A stretch of DNA of 64,000 bases from Diphasiastrum complanatum (GCA_029204225.1 CM055097.1:1347414-1411413), one strand, 5' to 3'; shown: positions 1-13,300, counted from the stretch's first letter. Notes: generated from the sequence alone by a model not told the origin. Numbers and translations are program-made.

Positions 1-1480
1 TTGTTCTAAAAGTGAATGTATTGAAATTGGACAATAGTTACATATGCAAAATGTTGCACTGAAAAGTTTTGTTCATTCATGCTTTTGCCATTAAACTGAA
101 AAACGGGGTTTAGTTAGTTGGTTAGCACGACATACAAAGCTTTTTTGGTCTCAAGTTCACTTGGAAACAAATAGGCATAAAAGCAAAGACACATGATTTT
201 GGTTTTTTTTAAGATTAGATGTTTGTTATTAATAATATATGTTTTCTAGTAAGAGACCCAAATATTTTATTGATAATATGATTGAGTCATGTGTGCCCCT
301 AAGTGAGATTGAGAGAAATAAAATGGACTGTGTTAGAAAGTGGGATAGTGTAGCAACAATCATATATGGATATCAATTGTTGACTCCAAGAGAGGTTTTT
401 GAAATATGCATATGAAATATAGCGGTGATTGTTATGTCCATGTCCACGTCCATTATCAAGGATTCAAAATAATCTTTGATGTGGATATTTGGCACTCCAT
501 TGTTTGCGTTTATTAGTTAAGCCTCAATGTTCCATTCTAGGCCATATATGTAATTAACTACACGACTTATGGAGTAGTGCATGGTGTTTGACATACATAC
601 GCATGTGGAGGAGCATCGAAAGTAACTACCTTTGAGTTTAGTAATGGATTAAAGTTCTTGAAGGAATATTTCTACGCTCATGGAATCTACATATACCTAT
701 AGAAACTCGCCCTACTCCACTTCCAAATTCCAATTTCCAGTTATCATAATCCACTCCTCTCATGTTCAAATCATCACAGCCCAACAGTGAAGTTGCCAAG
801 GGTTCATCTTCAGTGTTTCATTGGTTGGGTAATTTGGCTCCAAAGTCAATCTTTTGGTGTATTGCAACATGATCTTAATAATTTACATGAAGCGATCTCT
901 AGAATGGTATAAGTACAAGGTCTTGCATAATTAAAAGGTGGAGACGACTTTGCTTTTTGCAGCTTTATAGTATCTCTTTATTTTTTCTTCTTGTTGATGG
1001 AATTGACCTCAACGTAAGTGGTCTCTCAAGATCTTGATCACTCCTAGCATAGGAATCAATGCTCTAGACTTTCTTCATAGCCATAAGTATACTTTATATT
1101 TTGACTAGTATTCACAATTTTAGCTTGTATTTCTCGTAACACACTATATGTTTTGTGATTTCAAGAAAATTACTTACTATTTTTCAATATTAAGCAATAT
1201 TTCAGTAATTTCTGTTGGAGATTAAGCTCACAGTTTCCTCCTTGGTGTTTCAATTCATTCAAGATTCTTCTTGCACATTTTTTATCCTTGAATTAATCAT
1301 CGATCTAGGGTCAGATGCAACCTATTTAGGTTTTTATGTCTTCTCATCTGATACCTATAGGAGTCATAATTTTTTGTTTTGTTATTCTGTATATTTAGTC
1401 GTGTTTCTTAACACAGACCGCAGTACCTACAAAACTACTTTCATTCTGTGTGTAGAGTAATATCTGGAAAAATACACGAG
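1..1480. other. Flank without recognisable gene
   Basis: No frame in this stretch gives a protein I recognise. The longest open frame (81 codons at 1215-1460) has low-complexity, hydrophobic composition and no family signature. The DNA is AT-rich and resembles decayed repeat sequence. Confidence 0.5.
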
Positions 1481-2090
1481 TTTCTGTGTAGCAATTCGAC
1501 ACTTGCGACTTTCTACACAAAATCGGATCAGCCGAACTATTTGAAGGACGGATACATCAATCTTCCGCCTAATCTTCATCTCCAAAGTTAAGGGTATCCA
1601 TTCTCGTTTCTATGTACATTCGAATGTCAAACCATTTGAAGAAGATTGAAGACCTGGCCAACTTCGACTACTTCGACCATCAGGTCACTCGACTACTTCG
1701 ACAATTGATCCCGAAGGATCCAAAGTGTCTGAAGTGTCCGACTCATCCGACTACTTTGACGATCAAGTCATCTGACTACTTCGACGATCCACTGATCCGA
1801 CTACTTCGAGTCATCCGACTAATATACACATTGTGCAGATGTCGTTATACATCAAATATCTGTAAAGTACATTCACGACCTGATATTGGGTTAGACTAAA
1901 CTAGTTTTGTAATTATAGATTAGTTAAGCAATTCTTGTAATCACCAGTATGTAGTGTATATATACACATCCAGCTCGCATTCACCATACAAAAAATCAAG
2001 CATCAGAAGCTATGTCGCATTTAGACTATGATCACTTGTGTTGTTCTTGTTTCATACTGAGCAAATGCTCTTATGACAACCATTCAGTGT
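1480..2090 (+). repeat. Possible solo LTR or LTR fragment with internal short repeats
   Basis: The block contains irregular repeats of a gactacttcgac core (about 1660-1830), then an AT-rich stretch and a TATA-like gtatatatacac near 1956, followed by a C-rich start-like region. This arrangement resembles a plant Copia LTR promoter read on the + strand. The 95-codon open frame inside it is a by-product of the repeats. LTR ends and target duplications were not found, so the call is tentative. Confidence 0.3.
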
Positions 2091-2159
2091 AAAATATAAG
2101 CAACACCTTCTACTATTTGTGTCTAACGTGGATATGTGTGTGTTGTGATTGATTGCACT

Positions 2160-2745
2160 TCCTAACTACTTGATTGAACTAATTACAGCTCGTTCACTGT
2201 GTCTGATTGAATCACGAATGTCTTAGTATAAGAGAAAGCTCCTCAAGATGCTACTTACAAGACAAACACAATGGAAAACACACTATGGAGAAACCACCCA
2301 ACCAAGTAGAAGCATCCAATCAAACTCTAGAAACTTCACTCCCAAGCCAAGGAACAAGAAGCATGAAAGTAGAGTGAGAGCCTGGCAATGAATCAACCAC
2401 AAATGTAAGGAGTAGGGTGAGTTTGGCCTCCTTATATAGAGCTTGAACCTCCTGTGCACATGGTCATGCAAGGTCACAACTCCCCTATACATAGATTCAT
2501 CTAGAATAGAGTCTGCATGCATGGACTAGCTATCCATAGATTGCTTTTGATAACTCTACACATGCATACACTGTCTCAAACCTTATACTATCTCCATTTA
2601 GTGTGTTATGGGCCTCACAAGGATATTAGTTACTTTTGGGTCACATCCAGTATGATGTAGCATAACTAACAGCTTGATTTACTAGGTACTGTGTATCCAA
2701 GACTAGGAGTATACTACATCATATGTACTAGTCATGGACATAACA
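2160..2745 (-). repeat. Chromovirus 3' LTR (minus strand), outer end approximate
   Basis: Read on the minus strand, a purine tract (complement of ctcccccccttgaa, 2748-2761) is followed at 2745 by an LTR-like start TGTTATGTCC. A TATA-like element (TATATAAGG) lies on the minus strand at about 2433-2441. This is the normal polypurine tract-LTR arrangement at the 3' end of a Gypsy element, and it follows directly after a chromodomain remnant. The far end near 2160 is a guess. Confidence 0.5.
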
Positions 2746-2888
2746 TTCTCCCCCCCTTGAATTGCTCCTGTCCTCAGAAGCTGAACTTAGAGAAATTCTT
2801 CTTTATGCTATCAATTCTCTCCCACAAATCATCATCCTCAATACAACCCTTCCACTGAATTAAGCACTCATAGATATAACGATTTCTT
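2746..2888 (-). pseudogene. Chromovirus chromodomain remnant (Ty3/Gypsy integrase C-terminus)
   Basis: Minus-strand translation gives a chromodomain-like core: YECLIQWKG, an acidic DDD stretch and LWE, ending with a stop codon just before the polypurine tract. In plant chromoviruses the chromodomain is the C-terminal part of integrase and is thought to guide insertion to heterochromatin. The fragment stops abruptly at 2888, where the left LTR of Copia-A begins, so everything upstream in the Gypsy polyprotein is missing here. Confidence 0.6.
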
Positions 2889-3841
2889 TGAAATCGCTAG
2901 AAAGTAAGTGATTACGTAGCCAAACATAAAGCATTGAATTTTCAAACAATTTCTATCAGTTACAAAACATTACAGAGATGCATACATTTTGACACATACT
3001 GAACGCAATAAGAAGTTTGATTGATTCAGTAAGAAAACAAATCAGATGCAAATGAGTGCAAGTAATAGCAGATCAAAACCACGCACTCTAAGCTATATCT
3101 GAGTAACTAAGAATAATTCCAAAATAAGCAACTTTGCTAATAAGCAGTAGCGCATTAGCAACTCTAAAATAAACTCTAAAAACTGAGCTAGAATGCTCAA
3201 GAGAGTTCAAGCTTGAAAGCTTGATAGAGAGCTAACTACAATACTTTCTAGTTGTAAACGATCTGCTTGATAAGAGCGCATGAAGCATCGTGTAATAATA
3301 CTCACATAACAATTCACAACATGATAATGAGATGTACGAATAGCTGATTTATACTAAGTAATCAGGTCATCAAATATGATTGCTAGTTGGTTGGAGTCCA
3401 CTAGCATTCATCCAATTCCTTCTCAGACATTAATTGCTGATAAGCGGCATCAATTGCCATAAACAGTTTGTCTGCATAAGTGAGTGAAACTGTCTCTCTG
3501 TAGAAATGAACGTAAACTGCCACCAGGGAAAAGCGAAAATGCCGAAGTGAGAGAAAATTCCAAAGGGCAAAAAATGCGAAGGTCTTTAGTAAAGTCAATT
3601 CCTTAATTTTTAGGGCACTTTGAAAATGCGAAAAACGCAACACTACATTTCTACTCGAAATTCTTGACATGCGAAAAAGGCGACATTGTTGTCAAACTCC
3701 ATGTATTTCTACAGACTATGTATAAACACTTGTAATTCTACAGACTGTGTAAAACACGGAAAAATCCGCAGAACTGGATAAATACTTGGATGAAGATTAA
3801 AAATTGATTAGTCGATTAGTAGGAAGGAGAATAATCCAACA
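2889..3841 (-). repeat. Copia-A left (3') LTR, outer end missing
   Basis: About 953 bp matching the right LTR almost throughout, starting at tgaaatcgctagaaa (compare tgaaatctctagaaa at 8144) and ending taatccaaca at 3841. The first about 122 bp present in the right LTR (8022-8143) are absent and are replaced by chromodomain sequence. Element transcription is leftward. Confidence 0.85.
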
Positions 3842-3899
3842 CTCCCCCTTAATCTGAATCCATGAATGCCTTAACCTTCAAACTTAGCTTCGCACAGAA

Positions 3900-5621
3900 C
3901 TATTTGTGTGCTTCCAAGCTTAATGCTTTAGTACAAATATTCGTTGTCATATCTTGCGTTCGACAGTATTGCAATCTGACCTCTTTGTCGAGAACTTTGC
4001 TTCTGACATAGTGATATTTGATTTCAATGTGCGTACTCCTAGAATGAAATCTAGGGTTGGCTGACAAGGCAATGGCACTTTGATTATCACAAAATAATAA
4101 TTTCGGAGCATATTGATTCCGAATGATATCCGAAAGTAAATTTCTCAACCAAATTGCTTCCTTTGTAGCTTGTGAGATTGCGATATACTCTGATTCTATA
4201 GAAGATAGAATTATCGAAGATTGCTTGTGATTGTTCTATGAAATAGGACCATTGTTGAGGAAGAATGTAAATCCAGAAGTGGATTTATGAGTGTCTACAT
4301 CTCCTGCCCAACTTGCATCTATGTAACCAATGAGTAAATTGAGTTTGCCATTGTCGACTGCTCCATAACAAATGCAAAAGTTCATAGTAGCTCGAAGATA
4401 TCTCATGACTCTGATAAGAGCCTTCCAATGTGTTGCACCAGGCTTGGTCATATACTGACTTAGGGAGCTGACTGCAAAAGCTATGTCTGGCCTGGTATAG
4501 ATCATGGCGAGCGTAAGAGATCTTATAATAGAATGGTAAGGATACTCACACATCTACTCCTCTTGAATTGTTTGAGGACACTGGTTCTTTGATAATTTGA
4601 GACCTGGTTTTATTGGTGAGAGAGCTAACTTGCAATTAACCATATTATATTTGACTAACATATTGTAGATGTATCTTTATTGAGTAATGTATATCAAGTT
4701 TTGTTTTCTGTCTCTGTGGATTTGAATACCAAGGCGAAAATGAGCTTCGCCCAGACCGGTCATGTCGAATTCGGAAGATAGCATTGTCTTGGCCTCTTTT
4801 ATCCGATCGATACTATTGCTGAAAAGCAATGTATCATCCACGTATAAAGTGATAATGATAAAAGATTGCTACACTGCTTTGAAGTAAACATTGGAATCTG
4901 AAGAGCTAGGTGTGTAGTCGTGATCAATAAGAAAAGTATTGATCATTTGAAACCATGCTCGAGTAGATTGCTTCAAGTCATAAAGTGCCTTAGGGAGTTT
5001 ACACACATGATTTTGTTTACCCTTGATAATATAACCTTCAGGTTGCACCATGTAAATGTCTTCTTCGATAACTCCATTGAGATATGTTGTCCGTACATCC
5101 ATTTGATGTATTTCCAAATCTGTTGCAGCAGCAAACGATCATAAAAGTCGAATAGAAGAATGCTTGACTAATGGATTGAAAGTATCAGTGTAATCGACGT
5201 TGTATACTTCAGAAAATCCTCTAGCGACAAGTCGGGCTTCTCTTCTGTCGATGCTTCCATCTACTTTGTACTTGACTTTGAAAATACATTTGCTATCAAC
5301 TATGTTTCTGCTAGCAGGTAATTCGACAATCGTACATGTCCGGTTCTTAATAAGATATGAATACTCTTTATCCATAGCTTCTTTCCAAAGATCAGAATCT
5401 AGTTGACTGAGTGCCTTTTCGACAATTGTCAGCTCTGAACAAGGTAGGCTATAGATCGTCGATATACCTGATAGGTGGTCTGCTAGCTCTCGATGATCAT
5501 TTGAAAAATAGAGGAAGTTGATCACTTTCATCATATTGTAGTTGCTGAATTGCAACATCATGATCTTATGATTCGACATTGATATGTTGTTTGTCGAAAG
5601 TAGATGAGCTTGGACATTCAA
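3900..5621 (-). pseudogene. Copia-A reverse transcriptase and RNase H (broken)
   Basis: From 5621 leftwards: the linker and RT N-terminus (CIFKVKYKVDGSI, ARLVARGFSE), the RT palm region (MDVRTTYLNG, IYMVQPEGY), the catalytic YVDD near 4850-4835, the RT thumb (TRPDIAFAVSSLSQYM, 4500-4450) and RNase H (LLFCDNQSAIALSANP at about 4095). This is the standard Copia RT-RH order and copies element RNA into DNA. Stops near 4866 and 4235 and a break near 5130 split it. Confidence 0.85.
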
Positions 5622-5639
5622 TGGGAATAGTAAACTGAG

Positions 5640-6975
5640 GAACTGGGAAGTTCAATATGTCAAGAGAATCTGATAGGTCGGCTACGTGGGCACTGCCTTT
5701 TCCTTTGAAGTCGATAAACCGATGAAGATGATATCCCGACTAGTGAATATCTTTGACTCGATGGGATCGAACAACTTATAGGCTTGATTTGAAATAGTGT
5801 AGCTGATGAAAATACATTTGATACTCTGAAAGTTGAGCTTCTTCCTAAGATCATGAGGAATCTGCGCATAAGTAGTACATCCAAAAACTTGTAAGTTTGA
5901 TAAAGAATGTTTGGTACCTGTCCAAACTTCGAATGGTGTTTTGTCTGAGAGACCTTTAGTAGGACATCTGTTCTGAATAAAGGTTGTTGTTGAAATAGCT
6001 TCAGCCCAGAAGGACTTCGGAAGTGTCACATGTGATAACATACACTTTGCAAATTTGACTAAGGTTCTGTTCTTTCTCTCAACAAGACCATTTGACTGAG
6101 GCAAATAGGAGGTAATGTATTGTTGCTCAATGTCGTTGTTAAGACAATACTCCTTGAATTTGGTGGAGATATATTCTCTCCTATTATTTGACCTCAGTGC
6201 TTTGATTCGTTTACCAATGTGATTTTGCATGCTCTTTCGATTGTCTGAACTTGATGAAAGCCTCTGATTTTTGTTTAATGAAATAAACAATTGTTCTTCT
6301 GGAGAATTCGTCAATAAAGGTAATGAAATACTTTGCATCTAGTAATGAAGGAGTTTGCATAGGTCATCATATATCTTTATGAACAACATCTAACAGACCT
6401 TTTGTTGCATGCTTATGGCTTGATCTAAAAGAAATCCTAGTATGCTTTCCAAGGATGCAGCTATGACAGACATGGAGATCGATTTTGCCAAAAAGATAGT
6501 CGAGATCAAGAGCCGTGGATTGTTTGGACATGTTCAATATAGATGCATAGTTCAAGTGTCCTAAGCGATGATGCCATAGTAATGCCTTATTGACAAGAAC
6601 AGAGATTTTTCAAGGCTTGACTAGTTTCAAAATAACAATGCGCCAATCTATATAAGTATCTCTGCCTCTTGCCGAGTGCAAGAATCTTGTTATTCCTATC
6701 AATAATTCTGCATTGATCAGATTCAAACTCCACCTTATGACCTAAATATGTAATTCTACTTACTGCTAACAGATTTTTAGAGAGTTTAGGAGCATATAAA
6801 CTTTTGACAGTAGTTTGAATTGATCGTGCTGGAATTGCAATCTTACACTACCTTCACCCCCAATAGTGTGAGCGCTATTGTCACCGAGATAAACATACTT
6901 CTTTGTGCTATAAGGCGTATATGAGTTGAAGATCTCACATTGATTGGTCATGTGTTGAGTAGCTCCAAAATCCAA
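5640..6975 (-). pseudogene. Copia-A protease and integrase (broken)
   Basis: The protease motif is visible at 6975-6950 as MDFGATQHMT; the usual DSGA is changed to DFGA. The GAG-pre-integrase zinc region follows (HVCHSCILGK near 6455). The integrase core has been shortened and shifted; the region with ALRSNNRREY and SNGLVERKNRT keeps the late catalytic-glutamate region, but the expected D at LRSD is N. The C-terminal VFGC..AYAQIP-like segment is present. Stops separate the blocks, so no functional integrase could be made. Confidence 0.8.
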
Positions 6976-7856
6976 AAATTAAGAGTCATCCAAAACTGCG
7001 CTTTGGTCTTTGACCATAAATGCGTCTTCGTCCACTTCGACCTGGGGAGATGATGTAATTGTATTTGCTTGTTGATCAGGTTGCTTGGCTGCATTCTTCG
7101 CTTTGAGAATTCTGCAATCCAGGATCTCATGGTTATTGTGTTTGCAATACTTGAAAAACATCTTCTTCTTCGATTGTTGATTTGATGATTGTCCTTGACT
7201 TTGAGTTAGCTTCTGATTCGTTGTAGCCTTCTTGGAGCTTTTCTACTTTTGTCGTTTTGAGCCTTTGTTGATGTATAGAGCCTGAGATGAGGAAGTAGAT
7301 GAAGTTTCTTGATTTCTTTGATTATCTTCTTGCAACAACATAGTGATAAGTCTAGTAAGAATTAAATCTGAGTGTGTTGTGAAGATCATAATAAAGGGCA
7401 GGCTTGAAAGCAATGTCATAATTGCGTCTTGATCGTCTATGATTGATCTGACAGCGGCCATCTGTTGCAAGAGATTCTTAAACTGGTTAATGTGACTCTG
7501 AAGAGAATCACCATTTGACATCTTGAGTGTGAAGAATTTCCCTCAGACCTGTAACTTGGTAGTTACGTCTCTCACATCATATAGTGAGCTCAGGATGTCC
7601 CATTTGAAGTTTTGGCTTCAGCTATGTGTCCAATCTGCGTATCTGATATATTGAGGATGATAAGCGCAAAAGCTTTACCATCCTTCGATTTCCACTTTGA
7701 TTCTTCTATGTCGTCTTCAAGTTTCACTTCAATACTTGTAACAACATCCCACAACTTGTTGGTGATTAGCAAGGTCTTCATCTTAAATTTCCATAAATGA
7801 TAATTGGATCCATTTAGCTTGTCTACGATAAGACCGACTTTACTTTGAGAATCCAT
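6976..7856 (-). pseudogene. Copia-A gag (broken)
   Basis: The minus-strand frame starts at 7856 with MDSQSKVGLIVDKLNGSNYH and continues LWKFKMK, a typical Copia Gag N-terminus of the UBN2 type. It shifts frame near 7590, continues through the Gag helical region (7521-7243), and reaches a zinc-knuckle region near 7140-7100. There the first cysteine of the CCHC box is replaced: FKYCKHNNHEILDC, with Phe where Cys is expected. Gag packages element RNA in cytoplasmic particles. The frameshift and altered knuckle indicate loss of function. Confidence 0.75.
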
Positions 7857-8021
7857 ATGGAACTTAGTCTGTCGATTGTATTGATGATGCTAAGATGTAG
7901 TGATGCCAACAATAGGAAATCAATTCTCTGATACTGAAAAAGATGATATGAACTGAAGAATATAATATCAATTTGATATCGTGAAAGATATCAAATATTA
8001 GAGCTATGCGCTCTGATTTCG

Positions 8022-9101
8022 TGATAGTATTAGGCCCTGATAGAGATCACAAGTCTAATACCGTGATGGCTCAAATAAAGGGAGTAGTAATAATTACTCA
8101 ACAGTAGTGATGAAAATCACGTTCAATCTTTAGTAACTAACCTTGAAATCTCTAGAAACCAAGTGATTACGTAGCCAAACATAAAGCATTGAATTCTCAA
8201 ACAATTCCTATCAGTTACAAAACATTATAGAGATGCATACATTCTGGCACATACTGAACACAATAAGAAGTTTGATTGATTCAGTAAGAAAACAAATCAG
8301 ATGCAAATGAGTGCCAAGTAATAGCAAATCGAACCCGCAGCACTCTAAGTTATCTCTGAGTAACTGAGAATAAGTCTGAAATAGGCAATTCTGCTAATAA
8401 GCAGTAGCGCAATAGCAACTCTAAAATAAACTCTAAAGACTAAGCTAGAATGTTCAAGAGAGTTCAAGATTGAAAGCTTGATAGAGAGCTAACTACAATA
8501 CTTTCTGGTCATGAACGATCTGCTTGATAAGAGCACAGGAAGCATCATGTAATAACACTCAACTCCTTCACAATTCACAACATGATAATGAGATGTATGA
8601 ACAGCTGATTTATACTAAGTAACTAGGTCGTCAAATCTGATTGCCAGTTGGCTAGAGTCTGCTGACATTCATCTAGTTCCTTCTCATAAATTAATTGCTA
8701 ATAATCGGCATCAATCGCCATAAACAGTTTGTCTACATAAATGAGCGAAGCTGTCACTCTGCAGAAATGAACGTAAACTGCCATTAGGGAAAAGCGAAAA
8801 TGCTGAAGTGAGAGAAAATCCCAAAGGGCAAAAAATGCGAAGGTCTTTAGTAAAGTCATTTCCTTAATTTTTAGGTCACTTTGAAAAAGCGAAAAACGCG
8901 ACACTGCATTTTTACTCAAAATTCCTGATAGGCAAAAATGTGACATTGTTGTCAGACTTCGTGTATTTCTGCAAACTGTGTAAAAACACTTGTAATTCTA
9001 CAGACTGTGTAAAACACGAGAAAATTCGTAGAACTGGATAAATAGTTGGATGAAGATTAAAAACCGATTAGTCGATTAGTAGGAAGGAGAATAATCCAAT
9101 A
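8022..9101 (-). repeat. Copia-A right (5') LTR
   Basis: About 1080 bp beginning TGATAGTATT next to the primer-site remnant and ending taatccaata, where the sister LTR has taatccaaca. The length agrees with the 1083-bp right LTR of Copia-F (53134-54216), and both carry the shared segment reading gtagccaaacat, so the two elements belong to one family. Confidence 0.85.
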
Positions 9102-10329
9102 GCTTTGAGATGCCTGCACTACATCACCACAAAATGTGTAGTTTGAAACACCCTAATTGCACCAACATATTTGATGGTATATCATGAAATGATAAGCACC
9201 ATTGGCAATTTTATGAAGTTTAACGAGTTGGTAGTGAATACTTGTTTGTTGAACAATATTTGATTTAAGTTTTGAATGTTTTATTGTGATTAGATAAGAG
9301 GAGAGGACGATATATTGTCTCCTTTACAATGATCAACAATGTCAATTTTTTGTGTTTGTAGGAATCTCACATGCACAACAATGAGTCTATTCATAGTTTG
9401 TTCAAGGGATTTGTGCTATGTTGATGTTTATTTGTGACAACTCATTATTATCTTACAAAATGCTATACCAAATTGGAAACTTGAACGAGTTTCTGTTTTC
9501 AACCACCCTTAGAGATTGGCTATTTTTTGTGTACTTGCATTTTTATTGCCGTAGGATTGGTTGGCCTTAAATTCTCTAGGTAATTGACTTTTGATAAAGT
9601 TGTAACAAGATGTTCTAGTCTCATGTACAATCATGATGATAATTTTCCAACAATTGTTGATTTGGTTAGTACTTCCTACTCTCTCTAGGAGATTGAAAGT
9701 TGGACTCCAACAACTACACATGAGGATATAGATGATCAAAATACCATAATAACAAATGTATTTTTATGTTGTCAATAATTTTGAATCCAAATGAAATTGC
9801 ATAAGCTAAAAATTTGGATTTTGATTCTTGCCTTACTTGAAGTGAAAATTTACACTATAAGTAATCAAACAAGTTATTGCACAAGACTATGTATCAAGAC
9901 TTGAGCCATTATTTTCTCAAGCCATTGCCATGATATTTGCATGATCCAAAGCCTAGCCAAAGGGTCCCCTGGCACTTAAAAGCACCATTTTGTATGTGCA
10001 GATGTTTTGCGATAGGAATGCCCAATGAATGTTAGCCATATGACATATGCTCATTGATTCACGACTCTCAACTACAACTATAAACATGACATGTGAACCG
10101 TATTGTTTGTATCACGATATACATACGACTGTGTTGCAACATTTATGCAAGGATGCCCTTGCATGTGCAAACTATTGAAGATTGCTCCTTTCATGCAAAT
10201 TCAAGAGTTTTTGCAAACTAACTATATGTTCCTGTTTTGCAAAAACCAAAGTTTAGTTATGGGTTCAAAGAAAACATTCAACACGTGGAACAATCTACAA
10301 TACTTCTAGGCTATAAAAGGTCGATAACT
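9102..10329. other. No gene recognised
   Basis: AT-rich sequence with only short, family-less open frames. It probably consists of older repeat sequence between Copia-A and the next Copia relic, but nothing specific can be named. Confidence 0.5.
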
Positions 10330-10540
10330 ACAAGTAGATTTCTTAGCCAAATCTCCTCCTTGGTAGCATTTGTGGCAGCTATGTATTTTCATTCAGTTGA
10401 TGATAATGCTATTGAGGTCTGTTTTTGGTTGTTCCATGAGATTGGGCCTTGATTGAATAACAATAAAAATCTAGAAGTCGATCTTCTAGAGTCGATATTT
10501 GCATATGTATAACCTTCAAGAATGTTGGCAGATTTGCTGC
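10330..10540 (-). pseudogene. Copia RNase H relic
   Basis: Nucleotide similarity to the RNase H region of Copia-A is visible by eye: tttcttagccaaatctcctccttggtagc here versus the stretch near 4140-4175, and later ttgttccatgagattgggcc and aatctagaagt..gat matching 4230-4290. All frames are interrupted. It is an isolated, heavily decayed minus-strand fragment. Confidence 0.55.
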
Positions 10541-11148
10541 CTCCATAATTGTTGGAATATTAAATTAAAGGGTAGAGACTCTAAAATGAGAGAAACACAT
10601 TCTCATCTAATATCTATGGTTGATCAATGAGCAATATGCTTTGCCATGATCTTGCTATTTGGAATGTCCTACTTTAATAGATTCCTAATGTACCTAGATA
10701 GAGTATAACTCTTAATTGTAGCTACTGCTACTAATTAAGATCTTTCCTCTTCTAAGATGCTATCAGTTCCTGATCTATTGCTATTTTAGTTATGATGAGC
10801 CTTTGTGCGAAATAGCAAAATAGAACAAATAACAACTAATCTTAGAGGAACATTTGATAGACATAAAGCATTCAAGGATTGTGTGTCATAGACAAGAGAT
10901 AAAAAAAAAATTGTTTAATAATAGTGATTCCTAGAGCGTTGTTTGGCATACCACACAGTGCATCATCGCAAGAGAAACTCTGTCTCTTACGAATAGAATA
11001 GGTGAGCAGTGCTCACTAGCAAATACTTCTATCTATGTCTCTGTATGTCTTGATCTTAGAGGTGTGATTGATTCAGCTCGTCTCACTTACTAGTGAACGG
11101 CTTTTCATCCTCACATTCAGCATCCAATCACTCAAACTTATCTATATC

Positions 11149-11346
<198 letters not shown>

Positions 11347-11429
11347 TTGTTCTCCCATATGATCATTAATGTATATGATTGCAAGAAGGAGATGATCATT
11401 AATGTAAGTGAATGATTACAAGAACTCCT

Positions 11430-11879
11430 AAATCTACCACATCGCAACATTTAGTTTTGCTGTCAGCTTCGTCTATGGTGTCAGTCCATTCTTCTGGTAC
11501 TTGATTGATCATGGGTCGTAAAGTGCGCCAACTCCAGGGTCATGCTTTTTGCAACCGTAGTCGAGGTCATTGCGATTGGCCTCTAGTCCAGGCTCGTAGT
11601 CCGTAGAAGTTGACTTGTGGTTCTCTACAATCATCTTCATTTGTTTACCCAAAGTTGCAGATTGTGGTTTATTGCGATCCGCGGCCTACTGGTCTTCGTC
11701 GTCGTCGTCGTCGTTCGTGTAAGCAGCGATGCGGTTGTGGTAGTGGTAGATTGTGTTTTGCGGTTCCTAAGCTAATGATGCTTTGTGGGCGGAAACTTTA
11801 AGTTTCTTCATCTCTCTCTCAAAGCATGGTGGCTTTATAACTCCTAGACTTGTACACTATTTTTCAAACATTGCCTTAT
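11430..11879. other. Possible Copia 3' flank or LTR with a CGT triplet run
   Basis: This lies immediately downstream, in element orientation, of the Copia-C RNase H remnant, so an LTR is expected here. A short CGT triplet run occupies about 11695-11715 in GC-rich sequence unlike its surroundings. No matching second LTR was found, so the nature of the block is open. Confidence 0.35.
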
Positions 11880-13300
11880 CAAGATGCTTTGTAAGAATAT
11901 CAGCTACCATCTATTTGGTTGGAACAAACTCGGTTTTTAGCTTTCCTTTCTAAACAAGATCTCCTATCAGATGATACTTGATAGCAATGTGTTTCGTTTC
12001 AGAATGAAACATGGGATCATTTGTTAGATGTATAGCAGATGTATTGTCCATATGCAAACTTAGTGGTTCGTCACTTTTCTCTCCTAGTCCATCGAGGAAT
12101 TGTTTAAGCTCATTGGCCATCCTGGTTGCTGTAATATATTCTGCTTCGCAAGACGATTGTGCAACTATTGTATGTTTCCTACTAATCCAAAGAACAATGG
12201 CATTAGTAAAAGTGTGCATCCTCTTGACACGCTCTTGGAGTCGTCCTCTTGACACGCTCTTGGAGTTGTCATTTATGGATGCCCAACTTGCATCGCTATA
12301 GGACTTCATCTAAAATCCTGCATCTTGAGAAAAACAAAGACCATAGTCCTTTGTATGTTTCAGGTATTGCAAGATCCTTTTTGCAATCTTCCAGTGCATG
12401 GGTCCTGGGTTAATGTTGAACTGGATCATTCTGAACACTATGCAAGCGATGTCTGGGCGTGTGTTGTCTGCCAATACATTAATGAACCTATAAGCCTTCT
12501 ATAAGGCTTTTGCAGCATAGCTTCCTGCTCTTCATCGTTTCGCAAACAATCTTCATTAGTCAACATTGTGCCAGAAATCATCGGGATATTTACTCCCTTG
12601 CAATCTATCATCTGGAAATCATCAATTATCTTGTGGAAGTATCATGACTGGTGCAGAAATAATTTCTCACCTTCAAGTTCTCTTTCAATCTATAAACCTA
12701 GGTTGCATTTTGCTTCACCTAGATCTGATATCTCAAAGTGTTTTGAGATATCCTCCTTTACTTGTGCAATGACATCAGTCTCCTTTCTTGACAGAATCAA
12801 TGTATCATTGACATAGACTCCAATGATAATAATTTCACCATCTATTATCTTCACATAGACATTGTAATCAGCTCTTAGAGGCTGAAAGCCTAAGGATCTG
12901 AATGTGTGATCCTTTTTCTTATACCATTGCTTGGCAGACCACTTTAGTCCGTAGATGCTCTTGCACATCTTACATGCATAGCTAAGAAATGTCTTGCAGG
13001 TAAATCTTGGTGGTTGGTCCATGTAGATTTTTTCCTTCAGATCTCCATGCAGAAATGTTGCCTTCTCATGTACAATATGGATTTTGAGACTGTAGGCTGT
13101 TGCATATATGAACAATATGCGTAGCGAAGTATGTCTGACTACCGCAGAAAAGGTATTAGTGTAGTCCACACCATACTTTTGTGAGAATCCCTTGGCAACC
13201 AGTCTGGCTTTGTATTTTGATACATTGCCATCCGATCCATATTTGTAATTGTAGACCCACTTGCATTTGGCTGTTTTCAGACACTGGTAAGGGCTCAAGG
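11880..13300 (-). pseudogene. Copia-C reverse transcriptase and RNase H (broken, YVND)
   Basis: The RT N-terminus (CKWVYNYKYGSDGNV, ARLVAKGFSQKYGVDY) starts at about 13270. The palm shows an altered AFLHGD-type stretch, then GVYVNDTLILS near 12815, where plant Copia RT normally reads YVDD; the second catalytic aspartate neighbourhood is thus D to N. The thumb (NTRPDIACIVFRM, near 12460) is in another frame. RNase H spans 12309-11950 with a DASWA start, QSSCEAEY and MDNTSAIHL. Frame breaks occur near 12690 and 12310. Confidence 0.85.

Larger units (their letters stand above)
2889..9101 (-). mobile_element. Copia-A: Ty1/Copia retrotransposon with two LTRs, degenerate
   Basis: Two related LTRs (2889-3841 and 8022-9101) flank an internal region read on the minus strand as gag, protease, integrase, reverse transcriptase and RNase H, the Copia order. 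The right (5') LTR begins after a decayed tRNA-iMet-type primer site (complement of gctctgat at about 8009-8021). The polypurine tract is the complement of actccccctt next to 3841. The coding region has several stops and frameshifts, so the copy is not autonomous. The left LTR lacks about 122 bp of its outer end. No matching 5-bp target duplication was found. Confidence 0.9.

Noticed and set aside
1612-1899. 95-codon frame with repeated DYFD/TRLLR
   Set aside because: Generated by the gactacttcgac repeats of an LTR-like block; no family resemblance.
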